The position numbers and the translations under genes were made by a program. DNA of 64,000 bases from an uncultured Planktomarina sp. (GTDB lineage Bacteria > Pseudomonadota > Alphaproteobacteria > Rhodobacterales > Rhodobacteraceae). Shown piece after piece: positions 28,268 to 37,649 of this stretch (the stretch's first letter is position 1; each line of letters begins with the position of its first letter). The notes under the pieces are model-generated. The model was not told the DNA's origin, did not search any database, and saw only the letters and a program-made list of their open reading frames with translations. The stretch lies in the NCBI GenBank assembly GCA_905182455.1, contig CAJJBJ010000002.1, positions 496,001 to 560,000 on the forward strand, in the 5' to 3' direction.

Positions 28268-30083
28268 ACACTTTGCTCACATCTTCTGACAATTGCAGAT
28301 GCCACAGATGCGCGTAACGGCCATCTTGGACAAGCAGCTCGTCGTGACTGCCTTCTTCCACGATCCGACCTTGTTCCAACACCACAATGCGATCAGCATG
28401 CACGACGGTCGAAAGGCGGTGCGCAATGATCATAACCGTGCGCCCCTGCCCCATTTGGATCAGGCTTTCTTGGATTTCATGTTCGGTTTCCGTATCCAGC
28501 GCTGAGGTCGCTTCATCCAGAAGCAAGATAGGCGGATTTTTCAGCAGGCTGCGCGCAATGCCCACCCGTTGCTTTTCGCCGCCCGACAATTTCAACCCGC
28601 GCTCGCCCACGGTGGTCTCATACCCTTGCGGCAGGCTTTGCACAAAATCATGGATTTGAGCGGCCTTGGCGGCTTGCTCAATCTGAGCGCGGGTCGCGTC
28701 AGCGCGGCCATAGGCGATGTTGTAATAGATGGTGTCGTTGAACAAAACAGTGTCCTGCGGCACGACGCCAATCGCCTCGTGCAGGCTCAACTGCGTGACA
28801 TCTCGAATGTCTTGCCCGTCTACTAGCAAGGCCCCCTGCGTCACATCATAAAAGCGAAAAAGCAACCGGCCTATGGTTGACTTTCCAGAGCCAGAAGGCC
28901 CTACAATCGCTAAAGTTTGTCCAGGTTCCACCTTGAGGCTGACCCCCTTGAGAATGGCGCGCTCAGGGTCATAAGCAAAATGTACGTCCCTTAGCTCAAT
29001 GCTGCCACCCTGCACTTGTAATGCAGGTGCATCAGGCTTGTCTTGCACCTCAGGGGGTTGCTCCAAAAGTCCAAACATCTCAGACATATCGACCAAGGCT
29101 TGGCGAATTTCGCGGTAGACAAACCCAAGGAAATTCAGAGGCATCATCACCTGCATGATATAGGCGTTCACCGTCACAAAGCCACCAACGGTTACCGTGC
29201 CTGCGGCCACGCCCTGCACCGACATCAACATCACGACCACCATCGCCGAGTTGATGATCAAAGCCTGACCGATGTTGATCACCCCTAAGGAATAGGAAGT
29301 CTTTAGCGCTGCGGCCTCATAACCCTCCATTGCGGAATCGTAGCGTCCTGCCTCGCGCGCCTCCGCTCCAAAATATTTCACCGTTTCAAAGTTCAGCAGT
29401 GAGTCGATGGCTTTTTGATTGGCGTCATTGTCTTGGTCATTCATCTGTTTGCGAATTTTCACCCGCCATTCTGTGACAACCGCCGTGAACCAAACATAGG
29501 CGACCACCGCCACAGCAATCACCACCAGATAGCGCACATCAAAGAAGGTGGCCAAAGCTGCAGAAATCAGCACCAATTGCAGAACCAAAGGTCCAATCGA
29601 GAAGAGCAAAAACCGCAATAAAAATGACACGCCCTTCACACCGCGTTCCATGACCCGGCTCAACCCGCCTGTTTTGCGGCTCAGGTGATAGCGCAGGGAC
29701 ATGTTGTGAATGTGTTGGAAGGTCTCCAAACCCACCTGCCGTAAAGCCCTTTGCCCCACCTTGGCGAAAACCACGTCACGCAATTGCTGAAATCCACTGT
29801 CGAGGATTCGCGACAGGCCATAAGCGATGGTGAGACCCACCGCCCCCAGCATCAAAAGCCGGCTGCCGTCATCCACGCCCGACAGGCTGTCAACCGCAGT
29901 GCCAAGGATCATCGGAGTGGCCACCGCCACAAGTTTGGCCAAAATCAAACTGGCTACCGCGATCACAACGCGCCATTTGACCCAGGCCTGACCCTTGGGC
30001 CAAAGATATGGCATAACCCGCGCAATAACGCGGATTTCGACCTTACGGTCATGTGGAGTGTCGGTGGTGCCAAGGCTTTTCAT
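28266..30083 (-). CDS. ATM1-type ABC exporter (fused permease-ATPase)
   Basis: A 605-residue half-transporter with six helices followed by an ATPase. It has GPSGSGKSTIGRLLFRFYD (Walker A, near residue 392), LSGGEKQRVGIARSLL (signature) and PPILLLDEATSALD (Walker B). The transmembrane domain matches the ATM1/HMT1 branch (MSLRYHLSRKTGGLSRVMERG and NFETVKYFGAEAREAGRYD), whose bacterial members export glutathione or metal-glutathione conjugates. It would act as a homodimer in the inner membrane. It is convergent with the RND genes and sits 46 bp after the LysM gene. Confidence 0.92.
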   Translation of the reverse strand: MKSLGTTDTPHDRKVEIRVIARVMPYLWPKGQAWVKWRVVIAVASLILAKLVAVATPMILGTAVDSLSGVDDGSRLLMLGAVGLTIAYGLSRILDSGFQQLRDVVFAKVGQRALRQVGLETFQHIHNMSLRYHLSRKTGGLSRVMERGVKGVSFLLRFLLFSIGPLVLQLVLISAALATFFDVRYLVVIAVAVVAYVWFTAVVTEWRVKIRKQMNDQDNDANQKAIDSLLNFETVKYFGAEAREAGRYDSAMEGYEAAALKTSYSLGVINIGQALIINSAMVVVMLMSVQGVAAGTVTVGGFVTVNAYIMQVMMPLNFLGFVYREIRQALVDMSEMFGLLEQPPEVQDKPDAPALQVQGGSIELRDVHFAYDPERAILKGVSLKVEPGQTLAIVGPSGSGKSTIGRLLFRFYDVTQGALLVDGQDIRDVTQLSLHEAIGVVPQDTVLFNDTIYYNIAYGRADATRAQIEQAAKAAQIHDFVQSLPQGYETTVGERGLKLSGGEKQRVGIARSLLKNPPILLLDEATSALDTETEHEIQESLIQMGQGRTVMIIAHRLSTVVHADRIVVLEQGRIVEEGSHDELLVQDGRYAHLWHLQLSEDVSKV

Positions 30084-30129
30084 AATAGCTCACACACTTA
30101 ATCCTGAAACACAGGAATTTAAGACTCTA

Positions 30130-31758
30130 TCAATCCGGAATTTCGAACACTTGACCGGGATAGATCAAATCAGGGTCCCGGATGCGCTCTTTGTTGGCCT
30201 CGAAGACTTTGAAATACTCGATGCCCTCGCCATAGCTTTCTTTTGCAATGGCCCAAAGTGTGCTTCCCGGCTGCACAGTCTTAACCCGGAAAGTCACCGA
30301 CGGCGCACGCAGGGCTGCATCAGAAGCCGCAGGCTCTCCCTCGGACACAGCCGCGGCGGCACCAGATGCTTCCGGTGCAAGCTCTGCACCAGTAGTATCT
30401 GACGCCGCAAAATCCGCAACCTCAGCTTGAACTTCAACAGTGGTTTGAGTGATTTCCGTGTCTTTATCTGCGGCACTTGCCACAACATCCCCTGTAGTCA
30501 CCTCAGGTTCAGGGGCCTCAGCCGCCACCAACATTTCTTCTGGCGCCGCCTCATTGCTGTCAGCCATCAGGGCCACCAACTCCGCAGGTTTCTCACGTTT
30601 GAACGGGGTTTCCGTCCGTGACAGGACATCGCCAGCAGAGTTTAGCTCATCAACCCGCAATGTATAGATCCCCGCCTCAACATTCAGAAGATCCACAGTC
30701 CAATAGCCACTATCGGAAATACGCGACGTGGTGATTGCCTTATTATCAAGGTAAATCCGTACAAATCCACGACCAGCCGCGCGCCCACCGATGGAGACAT
30801 CACCCGTCAAAGTGTAGGAGATCGTGTCAATCGAAACGGTCAAAATCGGTCCGGAATCTTGTAGAATTCTAACACCGGCATCATCGGACATAATAACGGT
30901 TGGCGGAGCCGCGGCCTGAGGTGCTTCGCTTTGCGCGACCTCGGCAGGTACAGCTTCGGTGTCTGTATCGGACGCTGCAGCCAGCTCCTCAGTCGTAGCG
31001 GAAAGCTTTGGCTCAACTTTTGGTGCGGCAGCCACAAACACAATCTCGGTTGAGATCACTGGCTCGGCACCATCTTCGGTATAGAGGTGCAGTCTCAAGG
31101 CCTGCGGTGTCATTTTGGATGGTAGGAATGCAAAAATAACAAATTGGCCACTGCCGTTGAGATCCGCACGTGCGTCAGACAATTCAATCCCATCCACACT
31201 CAAAATCACATGACCGGTTCCCTCGGCCAGACCGGCAATCAATGCCGAACCGTCGTCTTCAATACGTACCAAATCAAACTTTGGGGCGGCGACGGGGGCG
31301 AACATTGGTTCAGCTGCACTGGCGGCTAGAGCCTCCACTTCAGTCTCTGTTTCAACGGATGCCGTGGCCTTCGCATCTTGCTTTGGCTCAACGGATGGGG
31401 CTTGTTCTGCCTCAGACGGTGCCACAACCACCTCTTCAATTTCTACATCGACGGCAGCAGCACTAGGGCTTGCCTCCACTGCCGCAGCCGCATCTGTCGG
31501 AGTGTCCTGAGCTTCGGTGGAAGCCTCAATTTCAACACTGGCCGGGGTCTCTTCAATCTCAACTGCTGAAACAATTTCACCCTCAACAGCCGCATCCTGT
31601 ACAGTGTCAGCTATCGCAATTTCGACACGCTCCGGCTGTACAGCCGCGCGAATTTGAGGATAAAACCACCAGACCAAACCAGCACCAATCAATGCAACCC
31701 AAATCGCCGAGTGAACCCGCTCTCTACTTTCATCCCCATTCTCAGTTGAATTGGTCAT
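30130..31758 (-). CDS. LysM peptidoglycan-binding membrane protein
   Basis: A 542-residue protein: a short cytoplasmic start, one membrane helix (about 17-33, IWVALIGAGLVWWFYP), a long acidic Ala/Glu/Val/Thr-rich region (about 40-130 and again 255-285), two beta-sandwich-like stretches (one near 170-250, one near 300-380 with GRAAGRGFVRIYLDNKAI) and a C-terminal LysM domain (TVQPGSTLWAIAKESYGEG to IYPGQVFEIP). The LysM domain should bind cell-wall glycan while the helix anchors it in the inner membrane. Its precise role is unknown. Confidence 0.88.
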   Translation of the reverse strand: MTNSTENGDESRERVHSAIWVALIGAGLVWWFYPQIRAAVQPERVEIAIADTVQDAAVEGEIVSAVEIEETPASVEIEASTEAQDTPTDAAAAVEASPSAAAVDVEIEEVVVAPSEAEQAPSVEPKQDAKATASVETETEVEALAASAAEPMFAPVAAPKFDLVRIEDDGSALIAGLAEGTGHVILSVDGIELSDARADLNGSGQFVIFAFLPSKMTPQALRLHLYTEDGAEPVISTEIVFVAAAPKVEPKLSATTEELAAASDTDTEAVPAEVAQSEAPQAAAPPTVIMSDDAGVRILQDSGPILTVSIDTISYTLTGDVSIGGRAAGRGFVRIYLDNKAITTSRISDSGYWTVDLLNVEAGIYTLRVDELNSAGDVLSRTETPFKREKPAELVALMADSNEAAPEEMLVAAEAPEPEVTTGDVVASAADKDTEITQTTVEVQAEVADFAASDTTGAELAPEASGAAAAVSEGEPAASDAALRAPSVTFRVKTVQPGSTLWAIAKESYGEGIEYFKVFEANKERIRDPDLIYPGQVFEIPD

Positions 31759-31838
31759 TTAGCTGCATTCCCCCAATGGCTAACCTATGCTATCAGTCAC
31801 ACCATACCTGTCCAGCAAGAACTGAGGAAATCATTGAT

Positions 31839-32399
31839 ATGACCAAATCAATTTGTGTATTTTGTGGCGCCCGCAAGGGAAATGACCCTGCTTTTGGCCA
31901 AGCCGCTATCGATTTTGGTCAAATTCTAGCCAAAAATGAATGGCGGTTGGTCTATGGCGCGGGTGACGTTGGCTTGATGGGCGCAGTCGCCGAAGGCGCT
32001 CAGGCGTCCGGAGCTGCCACCTTCGGAGTAATCCCTGAGCATTTGATGCAGCGTGAGGGTGGTAAGCGAGATCTTGACCAATTTATCATCACCGATGACA
32101 TGCACAGTCGCAAAAAATTAATGTTTATCAACAGCGATGCAGTGGTGCTTTTGCCCGGTGGTGCGGGGTCTATGGACGAGTTTTTCGAAGTGCTCACATG
32201 GGCGCAGCTGAAACTGCACAACCGGCCAATCATCGTGGCAAATATCGCTGGATATTGGCAGCCAATGCTTGATCTCATTGATCATATCATCGCCTCAGGA
32301 TTTGCCGACCCAAGCATGACCAATTTGTTTTCTGTGGCTCAAACCGTTGGTGAGATAGAAACCACTTTGCGTTCAGCTTTAAACACCGCGACCGTATAA
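31839..32399 (+). CDS. LOG family protein (cytokinin riboside 5'-monophosphate phosphoribohydrolase type)
   Basis: A 186-residue Rossmann-type nucleoside monophosphate hydrolase. Family motifs: ICVFCGARKGNDPAF at the start and PGGAGSMDEFFEVLTW near residue 105 (PGGxGTxxE with Ser for Thr). In bacteria the family releases a base from AMP-type nucleotides; the natural substrate here is not known. The ATG at 31839 begins right before the first strand. The much longer open frame from 31470 runs antisense through the LysM gene and is not protein-like. Its last 61 bp overlap the convergent rarD gene. Confidence 0.9.
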   Translation: MTKSICVFCGARKGNDPAFGQAAIDFGQILAKNEWRLVYGAGDVGLMGAVAEGAQASGAATFGVIPEHLMQREGGKRDLDQFIITDDMHSRKKLMFINSDAVVLLPGGAGSMDEFFEVLTWAQLKLHNRPIIVANIAGYWQPMLDLIDHIIASGFADPSMTNLFSVAQTVGEIETTLRSALNTATV

Positions 32400-33217
32400 A
32401 AGGCCAAGGCGGTCCAAATCAAACCAATCGCGATCATATGCCAGCTGGTCAACACCTCACCCAGCAGCACAATCGCGCAAAAAAATTGCAAAACGGGGTT
32501 GAGATATTGCACCAGCCCAACCGTGGCCATGCGCACGGTTTGCGTGGCGTAAGTCATCAACATCAAAGGCCCCGCTGTGATCAAGCCGGAGAACATCAAC
32601 AATGCCAATGTGGGTGCGTCCGGCATGCTCCCAAACCAGCACAAATAGGCCACAGCAAAGGGCAACAAAAGTACAACTTCGAGAGTGACAGAGATCACCG
32701 AATCCACCTTGATGATCCGCTTTAACAGCCCATAAATCCCAAAAGTGAACGAGATGATCATGGCCAGCCAAGGCGCCCTGCCCAAGCCATATGTCAGAAC
32801 AATCACAGCAATGACCGCCAGCGCTACTGACATCCATTGTAATTTTGACAGGGTTTCACGAAACACCACCAATCCCAAAAGCACCATCACCAGCGGGAAT
32901 ATATAATAACCCAGCGAAGATTCCGTGACCCGCCCAGCCCCCACTGAAAAAATAAACACATACCAATTGATCCCGATCATAACCCCGGCCAACAGGATCA
33001 AAGCCATGGTTTTGGGGAGTTTTAGCACCCGAAGAGTTTCCCTCCGTCGCCCAGTCACAGCGATGACACTCACAAAGGTTACTACGGACCACAACGTGCG
33101 GTGAGACAATATCTCTTCAGGCCCAAGATGGCTCAAAAATGAGTAATACAGCGGCGCAAAGCCCCAAGTGAGGCAGGCCAGCAGCATCGCAATAGCGCCT
33201 TTAACCGGTTGTGTCAT
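32339..33217 (-). CDS. rarD: RarD-type EamA transporter
   Basis: A 292-residue, ten-helix inner-membrane protein of the RarD branch of the DMT superfamily. Diagnostic stretches: LTWGFAPLYYSFLSHLGPEEILSHR abbreviated as GFAPLYYSFL and EILSHRTLWS near residue 35, GINWYVFIFSVGAGRVTESS near residue 85, SLGYYIFPL and VQYLNPVLQF. Substrate unknown. The C-terminal codons overlap the last 61 bp of the LOG gene on the other strand. Confidence 0.93.
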   Translation of the reverse strand: MTQPVKGAIAMLLACLTWGFAPLYYSFLSHLGPEEILSHRTLWSVVTFVSVIAVTGRRRETLRVLKLPKTMALILLAGVMIGINWYVFIFSVGAGRVTESSLGYYIFPLVMVLLGLVVFRETLSKLQWMSVALAVIAVIVLTYGLGRAPWLAMIISFTFGIYGLLKRIIKVDSVISVTLEVVLLLPFAVAYLCWFGSMPDAPTLALLMFSGLITAGPLMLMTYATQTVRMATVGLVQYLNPVLQFFCAIVLLGEVLTSWHMIAIGLIWTALAFYTVAVFKAERKVVSISPTV

Positions 33218-33260
33218 AATCTCGCCCTACCACCCAAATTTAGCCCTCACCCTTGGGCAT

Positions 33261-33296
33261 AAAAAAGGCCTGCACAGAGAAACTCCTACAGGCCTT
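33261..33296 (-). terminator. Rho-independent terminator of sodB
   Basis: Stem AAGGCCTG/CAGGCCTT with a 16-base loop, followed on the minus strand by six T. It lies about 30 bp after the sodB stop. Confidence 0.85.
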
Positions 33297-33324
33297 CTAA
33301 AATTATGTATCTCGTAAAACTAGC

Positions 33325-33924
33325 TTACATGCGGCTTGCGACATTTTCCCAATTGACCAGATTGTCGACGAAGTTTGACAAATAGACCGGACGTTTATTG
33401 CGGAAATCGATGTAGTAGGAATGCTCCCAAACATCACAGCCCAAAAGCGCTGTTTGACCAAAGCAAAGCGGGTTAACGCCATTTTCTGTTTTGGTCACTG
33501 CCAAAGAACCGTCAGCATTTTTCACCAACCAGCACCAGCCAGACCCAAATTGACCTGCGCCCGCGGCGGAGAAAGAGGTTTTGAAATCTGCAACGGAGCC
33601 GAAGTTTTCAACCAATGCAGCTTCCAAAGTGCCAGGCATTTTACTTTCGCCTGGGCCCATCATTTCCCAAAACTGGTTGTGGTTCCACAATTGGCTGATG
33701 TTGTTGAAGATGCCATTTTGAGCAACTAACGAAGCGTCATAAGTGCCTACGATGATCTCTTCTAGAGATTTTCCGTCCCAATCTGTGCCCGCAATCGCCG
33801 CATTGCCATTGGTGACATAGGCGTTGTGGTGAAGATCGTGGTGAAATTCCATAGTTTCTGCGGACATGCCTTTGGACGCAAGTGCATCATGCGCATAAGG
33901 AAGATCTGGTAATGTGAAAGCCAT
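33325..33924 (-). CDS. sodB: Superoxide dismutase, Fe/Mn family (iron type)
   Basis: Converts superoxide to hydrogen peroxide and oxygen. It is 199 residues. Metal ligands are visible as His in MEFHHDLHHNAYV, His in LWNHNQFWEMM, and Asp/His in GCDVWEHSYYIDFRNKRP. GSGWCWLV and the Gln in SAAGAGQFGSG favour the iron type. The ATG at 33922-33924 follows AAAGGATCG; the longer reading from 33993 has no support. Monocistronic, between rarD and the sarcosine oxidase operon. Confidence 0.95.
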   Translation of the reverse strand: MAFTLPDLPYAHDALASKGMSAETMEFHHDLHHNAYVTNGNAAIAGTDWDGKSLEEIIVGTYDASLVAQNGIFNNISQLWNHNQFWEMMGPGESKMPGTLEAALVENFGSVADFKTSFSAAGAGQFGSGWCWLVKNADGSLAVTKTENGVNPLCFGQTALLGCDVWEHSYYIDFRNKRPVYLSNFVDNLVNWENVASRM

Positions 33925-34035
33925 AAGAAGCGATCCTTTCAACGTTGTTTGATTGTAGTTGCTAGTACTATAGAAGGTAAAGGCAGAGAACAAAATAGTG
34001 TTTATAGATCCTGCGGCAAAAATAAGACCTTACCC

Positions 34036-34578
34036 TTACAGCAAAACCTCAGACCCGGGCGCCACAGCGTCACAAAACAGCGTGAAGACATAATCTTGCA
34101 CAGATCTAAAACAGATTATGCTAATCAAATCTTCTTGCTCCATAAACACCGCACCCGCCACCTGTGCAAAGCGCGTCCGGTTGAAACTGCCAACCGGGAA
34201 CTGGGCAGGATGGCAATCCATAGGCGCTAATTTCCCCAGAACTTCACGCACATGCGCCCCGCTCAAGATGAATTTAGCCCGTGCATCTGACACATCTTCA
34301 AGCAGGACATGCAGCCCCTCAAGAGCCGCCTCAAGCCCAGTCAACAGCTTTTGCGCCTGTGCGGTCGGCACCATAATCAACAGCTCATCCGGTGACATCC
34401 AAGCCAGAGTGCAACCCTCAGACACCTCACATAGGCCACGGTTAGGGAAGGCCACGCCAGTTGCAGATTTCACTGCAGCCTTGATCTTTGTCGACGCCAG
34501 ATTGGCCCGCAGCGTGAACATGCATTGACCGCTGTCCTGACGCACATGCACATAGCCCTGAAATTCACGATCAGACAT
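34036..34578 (-). CDS. soxG: Sarcosine oxidase gamma subunit
   Basis: Smallest structural partner of the GcvT-like part of heterotetrameric sarcosine oxidase, 180 residues. The family sequence includes VHVRQDSGQCMFTLRANLAS, CTLAWMSPDELLIMVP and the C-terminal FRSVQDYVFTLFCDAV. The ATG at 34576-34578 overlaps the end of soxA by eight bases; the in-frame start at 34620 would lie within soxA. It is last in soxBDAG. Confidence 0.93.
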   Translation of the reverse strand: MSDREFQGYVHVRQDSGQCMFTLRANLASTKIKAAVKSATGVAFPNRGLCEVSEGCTLAWMSPDELLIMVPTAQAQKLLTGLEAALEGLHVLLEDVSDARAKFILSGAHVREVLGKLAPMDCHPAQFPVGSFNRTRFAQVAGAVFMEQEDLISIICFRSVQDYVFTLFCDAVAPGSEVLL

Positions 34579-37500
34579 TTGGCTTCTCCCCTTCTGGGTC
34601 ATAAAATACCTGGCTGACAATCTTGGCCTTTACAGGTGCCGCCCCGATTTTGGTGAAAGACAGAACTTCTCCCATCCGAGCGGGTCCATTATGCACCAAT
34701 CCCATCGCAATGCCGCGGCCCATTGTGGGCGAATGATAGGTTGAGGTCACACGGCCTTCGGTGTTTGTTTGGCCGTTGGCGTTGGTGCCCACAGCAATGG
34801 CATAGGCACCATCTTCAAGCTCCGATCCATCCAGCGTTTCCAAACCGACCAGCTGCCAACGATCTGGATTATCCATAAAGGAACGCTGCTGCGCCCGTTT
34901 GCCAAGAAAATCATCTTTTTTCTTCGAAATAGCCCAATTCAAGCCCAAATCTTGCGGAATAACCGTACCATCGGTTTCATCCCCAATCATGATGAAGCCT
35001 TTTTCGGCGCGCATAATATGCAGGCATTCCGTGCCATAAGGCATGACACCAAATTCAGCACCGGCCTCCATCAGCATCTCCCAAAACTCCAAACCTCGGT
35101 TGGCGGGCACGGCGATTTCATACGACAGCTCACCTGAGAAAGAAATGCGGTACGCCCGGCAGGCAAAGCCACCAATCTCCCCATCGGCCCAGGCCATAAA
35201 AGGTAAGGTTTCAGCAGAAACATCCATGCCACCCAGCTTTTCAAGCAATTTGCGCGCATTGGGGCCTACAACGCCGACCTGTGCCAATTGCTCGGTGATA
35301 TTGACCACCCAGACGTTCCAGTCCCACCATTCAGTTTGCAACCATTCTTCCATATGAGCGTGAATGCGATCTGCACCGCCAGAGGTGGTGTGACACAGCC
35401 AAGTCTGTTCATCGATGCGAGCGACCACCCCATCGTCGAACAAAAAACCATTCTCCGAACACATCAACCCATAACGGCAGCGGCCCGGTTTTAGATTGGA
35501 CATCATATTGGTGTACATCATGTCGAGGAACTTGCCCGCGTCCGGACCTTTAACCACAATCTTGCCAAGAGTTGAGGCATCCAACAGGCCCAGTTTTTCG
35601 CGGGTGTTGATCACTTCGCGCTGCACAGCCTGATGCACGGATTCGCCGGGCTGCAAATAGGCATAGGTTCGCCGCCAGCCAGCGACCGGCTCCCAATCTG
35701 CACCATGGCTGTCATGCCAATCATGCATCGGCGTTTTGCGGATCGGTTGGAATAATTCTCCACGGGCTTCGCCAGCCAAAGAGGCCATGGAAATCGGTGT
35801 ATAGGGTGGACGGAATGTGGTGGTTCCCACATCGGGAATATCCACATTAAGCGCTTTAGAAAGAATCGCAAGTCCATTAATATTACTTAATTTTCCCTGA
35901 TCCGTCGCCATGCCAAGGGTGGTGTAACGCTTGGCATGTTCGACGCTTTCAAAACCCTCTTGTGCGGCCAATTGCACGTCACTGACCTTCACATCATTTT
36001 GGAAATCCAACCAAGCTTTTGAGCGCAATTTATAGCTGGCACCCTGTGGCATCAGCCAGACCGGTGCCAGGGGCAGCTCTTCTGCGTCTTCCCCCTTGGC
36101 CACAGCCGTTTTCTTGGCTTTGCCGCCGGCCGCTTTGGCCGCAGCAGCGCCTTGAGCGGCGGCATCCGCAAGCGCTGCGGCGCTGCGCAGATGACCATTG
36201 GCCAGCCCTACGACCCGCACAAAGCCTGCGCCATCTGCACCAAGTGGTGGCTGGTTTGGATCTGGGCGGAACATGGCTTGATCCAAATCCCATATGAGCT
36301 TGCCGCCACAATGAGACCACAGATGAACAACAGGCGACCAGCCACCAGACATAGCCACCACATCGCAGGCGATCTCTTCCAAGACAGAGCCCTCTCCAGC
36401 CTGCGCACAGATTTGCACACCAGTTACCCGCTTGCCGCCAAGAACTTGGGCAATGCCACGTCCCAGCTCAACACGAATGCCAGCGGCCAAGGCCTCAGCC
36501 ATCAATATCCCGCCACCTTCGGCGCGCGCGTCAAGGATCACCGGCACTTCAAGACCAGCCTGCTTCAACGTGAGAGCCGTGCGGTAGGCATCATCATTGT
36601 TGGTGACCACAACCGTGCGATCCCCCGGCGAGACGCCAAAGTTCACCACATAGTCACGCACCGCCGCCGCCAACATAACCCCAGGAATGTCATTGCCCGC
36701 AAAGGACAAGGGTCGTTCAATCGCGCCTGTGGCTGTCACAATTTGCTTGCAGCGAACCCGCCAAAGCCGGTGACGTGGTCGACCGTCGCCCGGCGTGTGG
36801 TCAGAAATTCGCTCATAGGCCAGCGCATAGCCATGGTCATAGACCCCTGAGCCTTGCGTCCGGTTGCGGATCACAACATTGTTACGTACGGCAAGATCCG
36901 CCAAGGTTGCAGCGATCCACTCTTCAGCCGGCATGCCCTCGATACGCACCCCATCAACTGGGGCGCGCCCTCCCCAATGGGCGGTTTGTTCCACCAGCAA
37001 CACTCGAACTCCGGTGGCGGCTGCGGTTTTGGCCGCTTGCAGACCGGCAATCCCGCCACCGACGACCATAACCTCGCAAAAATGGTAGAAGTGTTCGTAT
37101 TTATCTGCATCCCGCGCCTTCGGCGCTTTGCCAAGACCCGCAGATTTGCGGATGATCGGTTCATAGACATGCTTCCAGAAGGACCGCGGGTGAATGAACA
37201 TTTTGTAGTAAAATCCGGCAGGTAAGAACCGTGCGACTTTGGAATTGATTGCAGCCACATCAAATTCCAAAGTGGGGAAATGGTTTTGCGAAGCGGCAGT
37301 AAGGCCGTTGAAGGTCTCCGTGGTCGTGGCGCGCGCATTGGGCTCAAAATGCCCCTCAACGCCAAGGTTGATCAGCGCATTAGGCTCTTCGCCTCCCGAG
37401 GCCACAACACCACGCGGTCGGTGGTATTTGAACGAGCGGCCCATGAGCATTTGGTCATTGGCCAAAAGCGAGGCGGCCAGAGTGTCGCCCTCAAAGCCGT

Positions 37501-37582
37501 TCATGACCCTGCCGTTGAAGGTGAAAGTGACCGCATGGGCGCGGTTGATTAGCCGGCCGTGACTGGCGAGACGGGTGCTCAT
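34571..37582 (-). CDS. soxA: Sarcosine oxidase alpha subunit
   Basis: Large subunit (1003 residues) that binds NAD+ and, in its C-terminal GcvT-like domain, passes the methyl carbon to tetrahydrofolate as 5,10-methylene-THF. Seen in order: an N-terminal 2Fe-2S-like fold without cluster cysteines (GRSFKYHRPRGVVASGGEEP), a Rossmann site VMVVGGGIAGLQAAKTAA near residue 170, an Ala/Lys-rich linker near 480-500, and the GcvT part (about 610-1003) with GKIVVKGPDAGKFLDMMYTN. It starts 67 bp after soxD across a short repeat-like element. Confidence 0.96.
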   Translation of the reverse strand: MSTRLASHGRLINRAHAVTFTFNGRVMNGFEGDTLAASLLANDQMLMGRSFKYHRPRGVVASGGEEPNALINLGVEGHFEPNARATTTETFNGLTAASQNHFPTLEFDVAAINSKVARFLPAGFYYKMFIHPRSFWKHVYEPIIRKSAGLGKAPKARDADKYEHFYHFCEVMVVGGGIAGLQAAKTAAATGVRVLLVEQTAHWGGRAPVDGVRIEGMPAEEWIAATLADLAVRNNVVIRNRTQGSGVYDHGYALAYERISDHTPGDGRPRHRLWRVRCKQIVTATGAIERPLSFAGNDIPGVMLAAAVRDYVVNFGVSPGDRTVVVTNNDDAYRTALTLKQAGLEVPVILDARAEGGGILMAEALAAGIRVELGRGIAQVLGGKRVTGVQICAQAGEGSVLEEIACDVVAMSGGWSPVVHLWSHCGGKLIWDLDQAMFRPDPNQPPLGADGAGFVRVVGLANGHLRSAAALADAAAQGAAAAKAAGGKAKKTAVAKGEDAEELPLAPVWLMPQGASYKLRSKAWLDFQNDVKVSDVQLAAQEGFESVEHAKRYTTLGMATDQGKLSNINGLAILSKALNVDIPDVGTTTFRPPYTPISMASLAGEARGELFQPIRKTPMHDWHDSHGADWEPVAGWRRTYAYLQPGESVHQAVQREVINTREKLGLLDASTLGKIVVKGPDAGKFLDMMYTNMMSNLKPGRCRYGLMCSENGFLFDDGVVARIDEQTWLCHTTSGGADRIHAHMEEWLQTEWWDWNVWVVNITEQLAQVGVVGPNARKLLEKLGGMDVSAETLPFMAWADGEIGGFACRAYRISFSGELSYEIAVPANRGLEFWEMLMEAGAEFGVMPYGTECLHIMRAEKGFIMIGDETDGTVIPQDLGLNWAISKKKDDFLGKRAQQRSFMDNPDRWQLVGLETLDGSELEDGAYAIAVGTNANGQTNTEGRVTSTYHSPTMGRGIAMGLVHNGPARMGEVLSFTKIGAAPVKAKIVSQVFYDPEGEKPNV

Positions 37583-37613
37583 TGGACAGCTCCATTTTGG
37601 CGGGTAGACAGCA

Positions 37614-37647
37614 GGCCTCCGGCGGGAGTATTTTGGGCCAGAAGAAG
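37614..37647 (-). repeat. Roseobacter-type short intergenic repeat (candidate) between soxD and soxA
   Basis: The minus-strand stretch starting CTTCTTCTGGCCCAAAATAC and ending in CTCCCGCCGGAGGC resembles a short element I recall from many Rhodobacteraceae intergenic regions. It includes the hairpin-forming CTCCCGCCGGAG. It also happens to be open as a 24-codon frame (MMLLLAQNTPAGG...) whose stop overlaps the soxA start; that frame may couple translation or be accidental. No second copy was found by eye in this window. Confidence 0.4.
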
Positions 37648-37649
37648 CA

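Noticed and set aside
31470-31838. Long N-terminal extension of the LOG gene
   Set aside because: It runs antisense to the LysM gene and is Gln/Pro/His-rich; the family start is the ATG at 31839.
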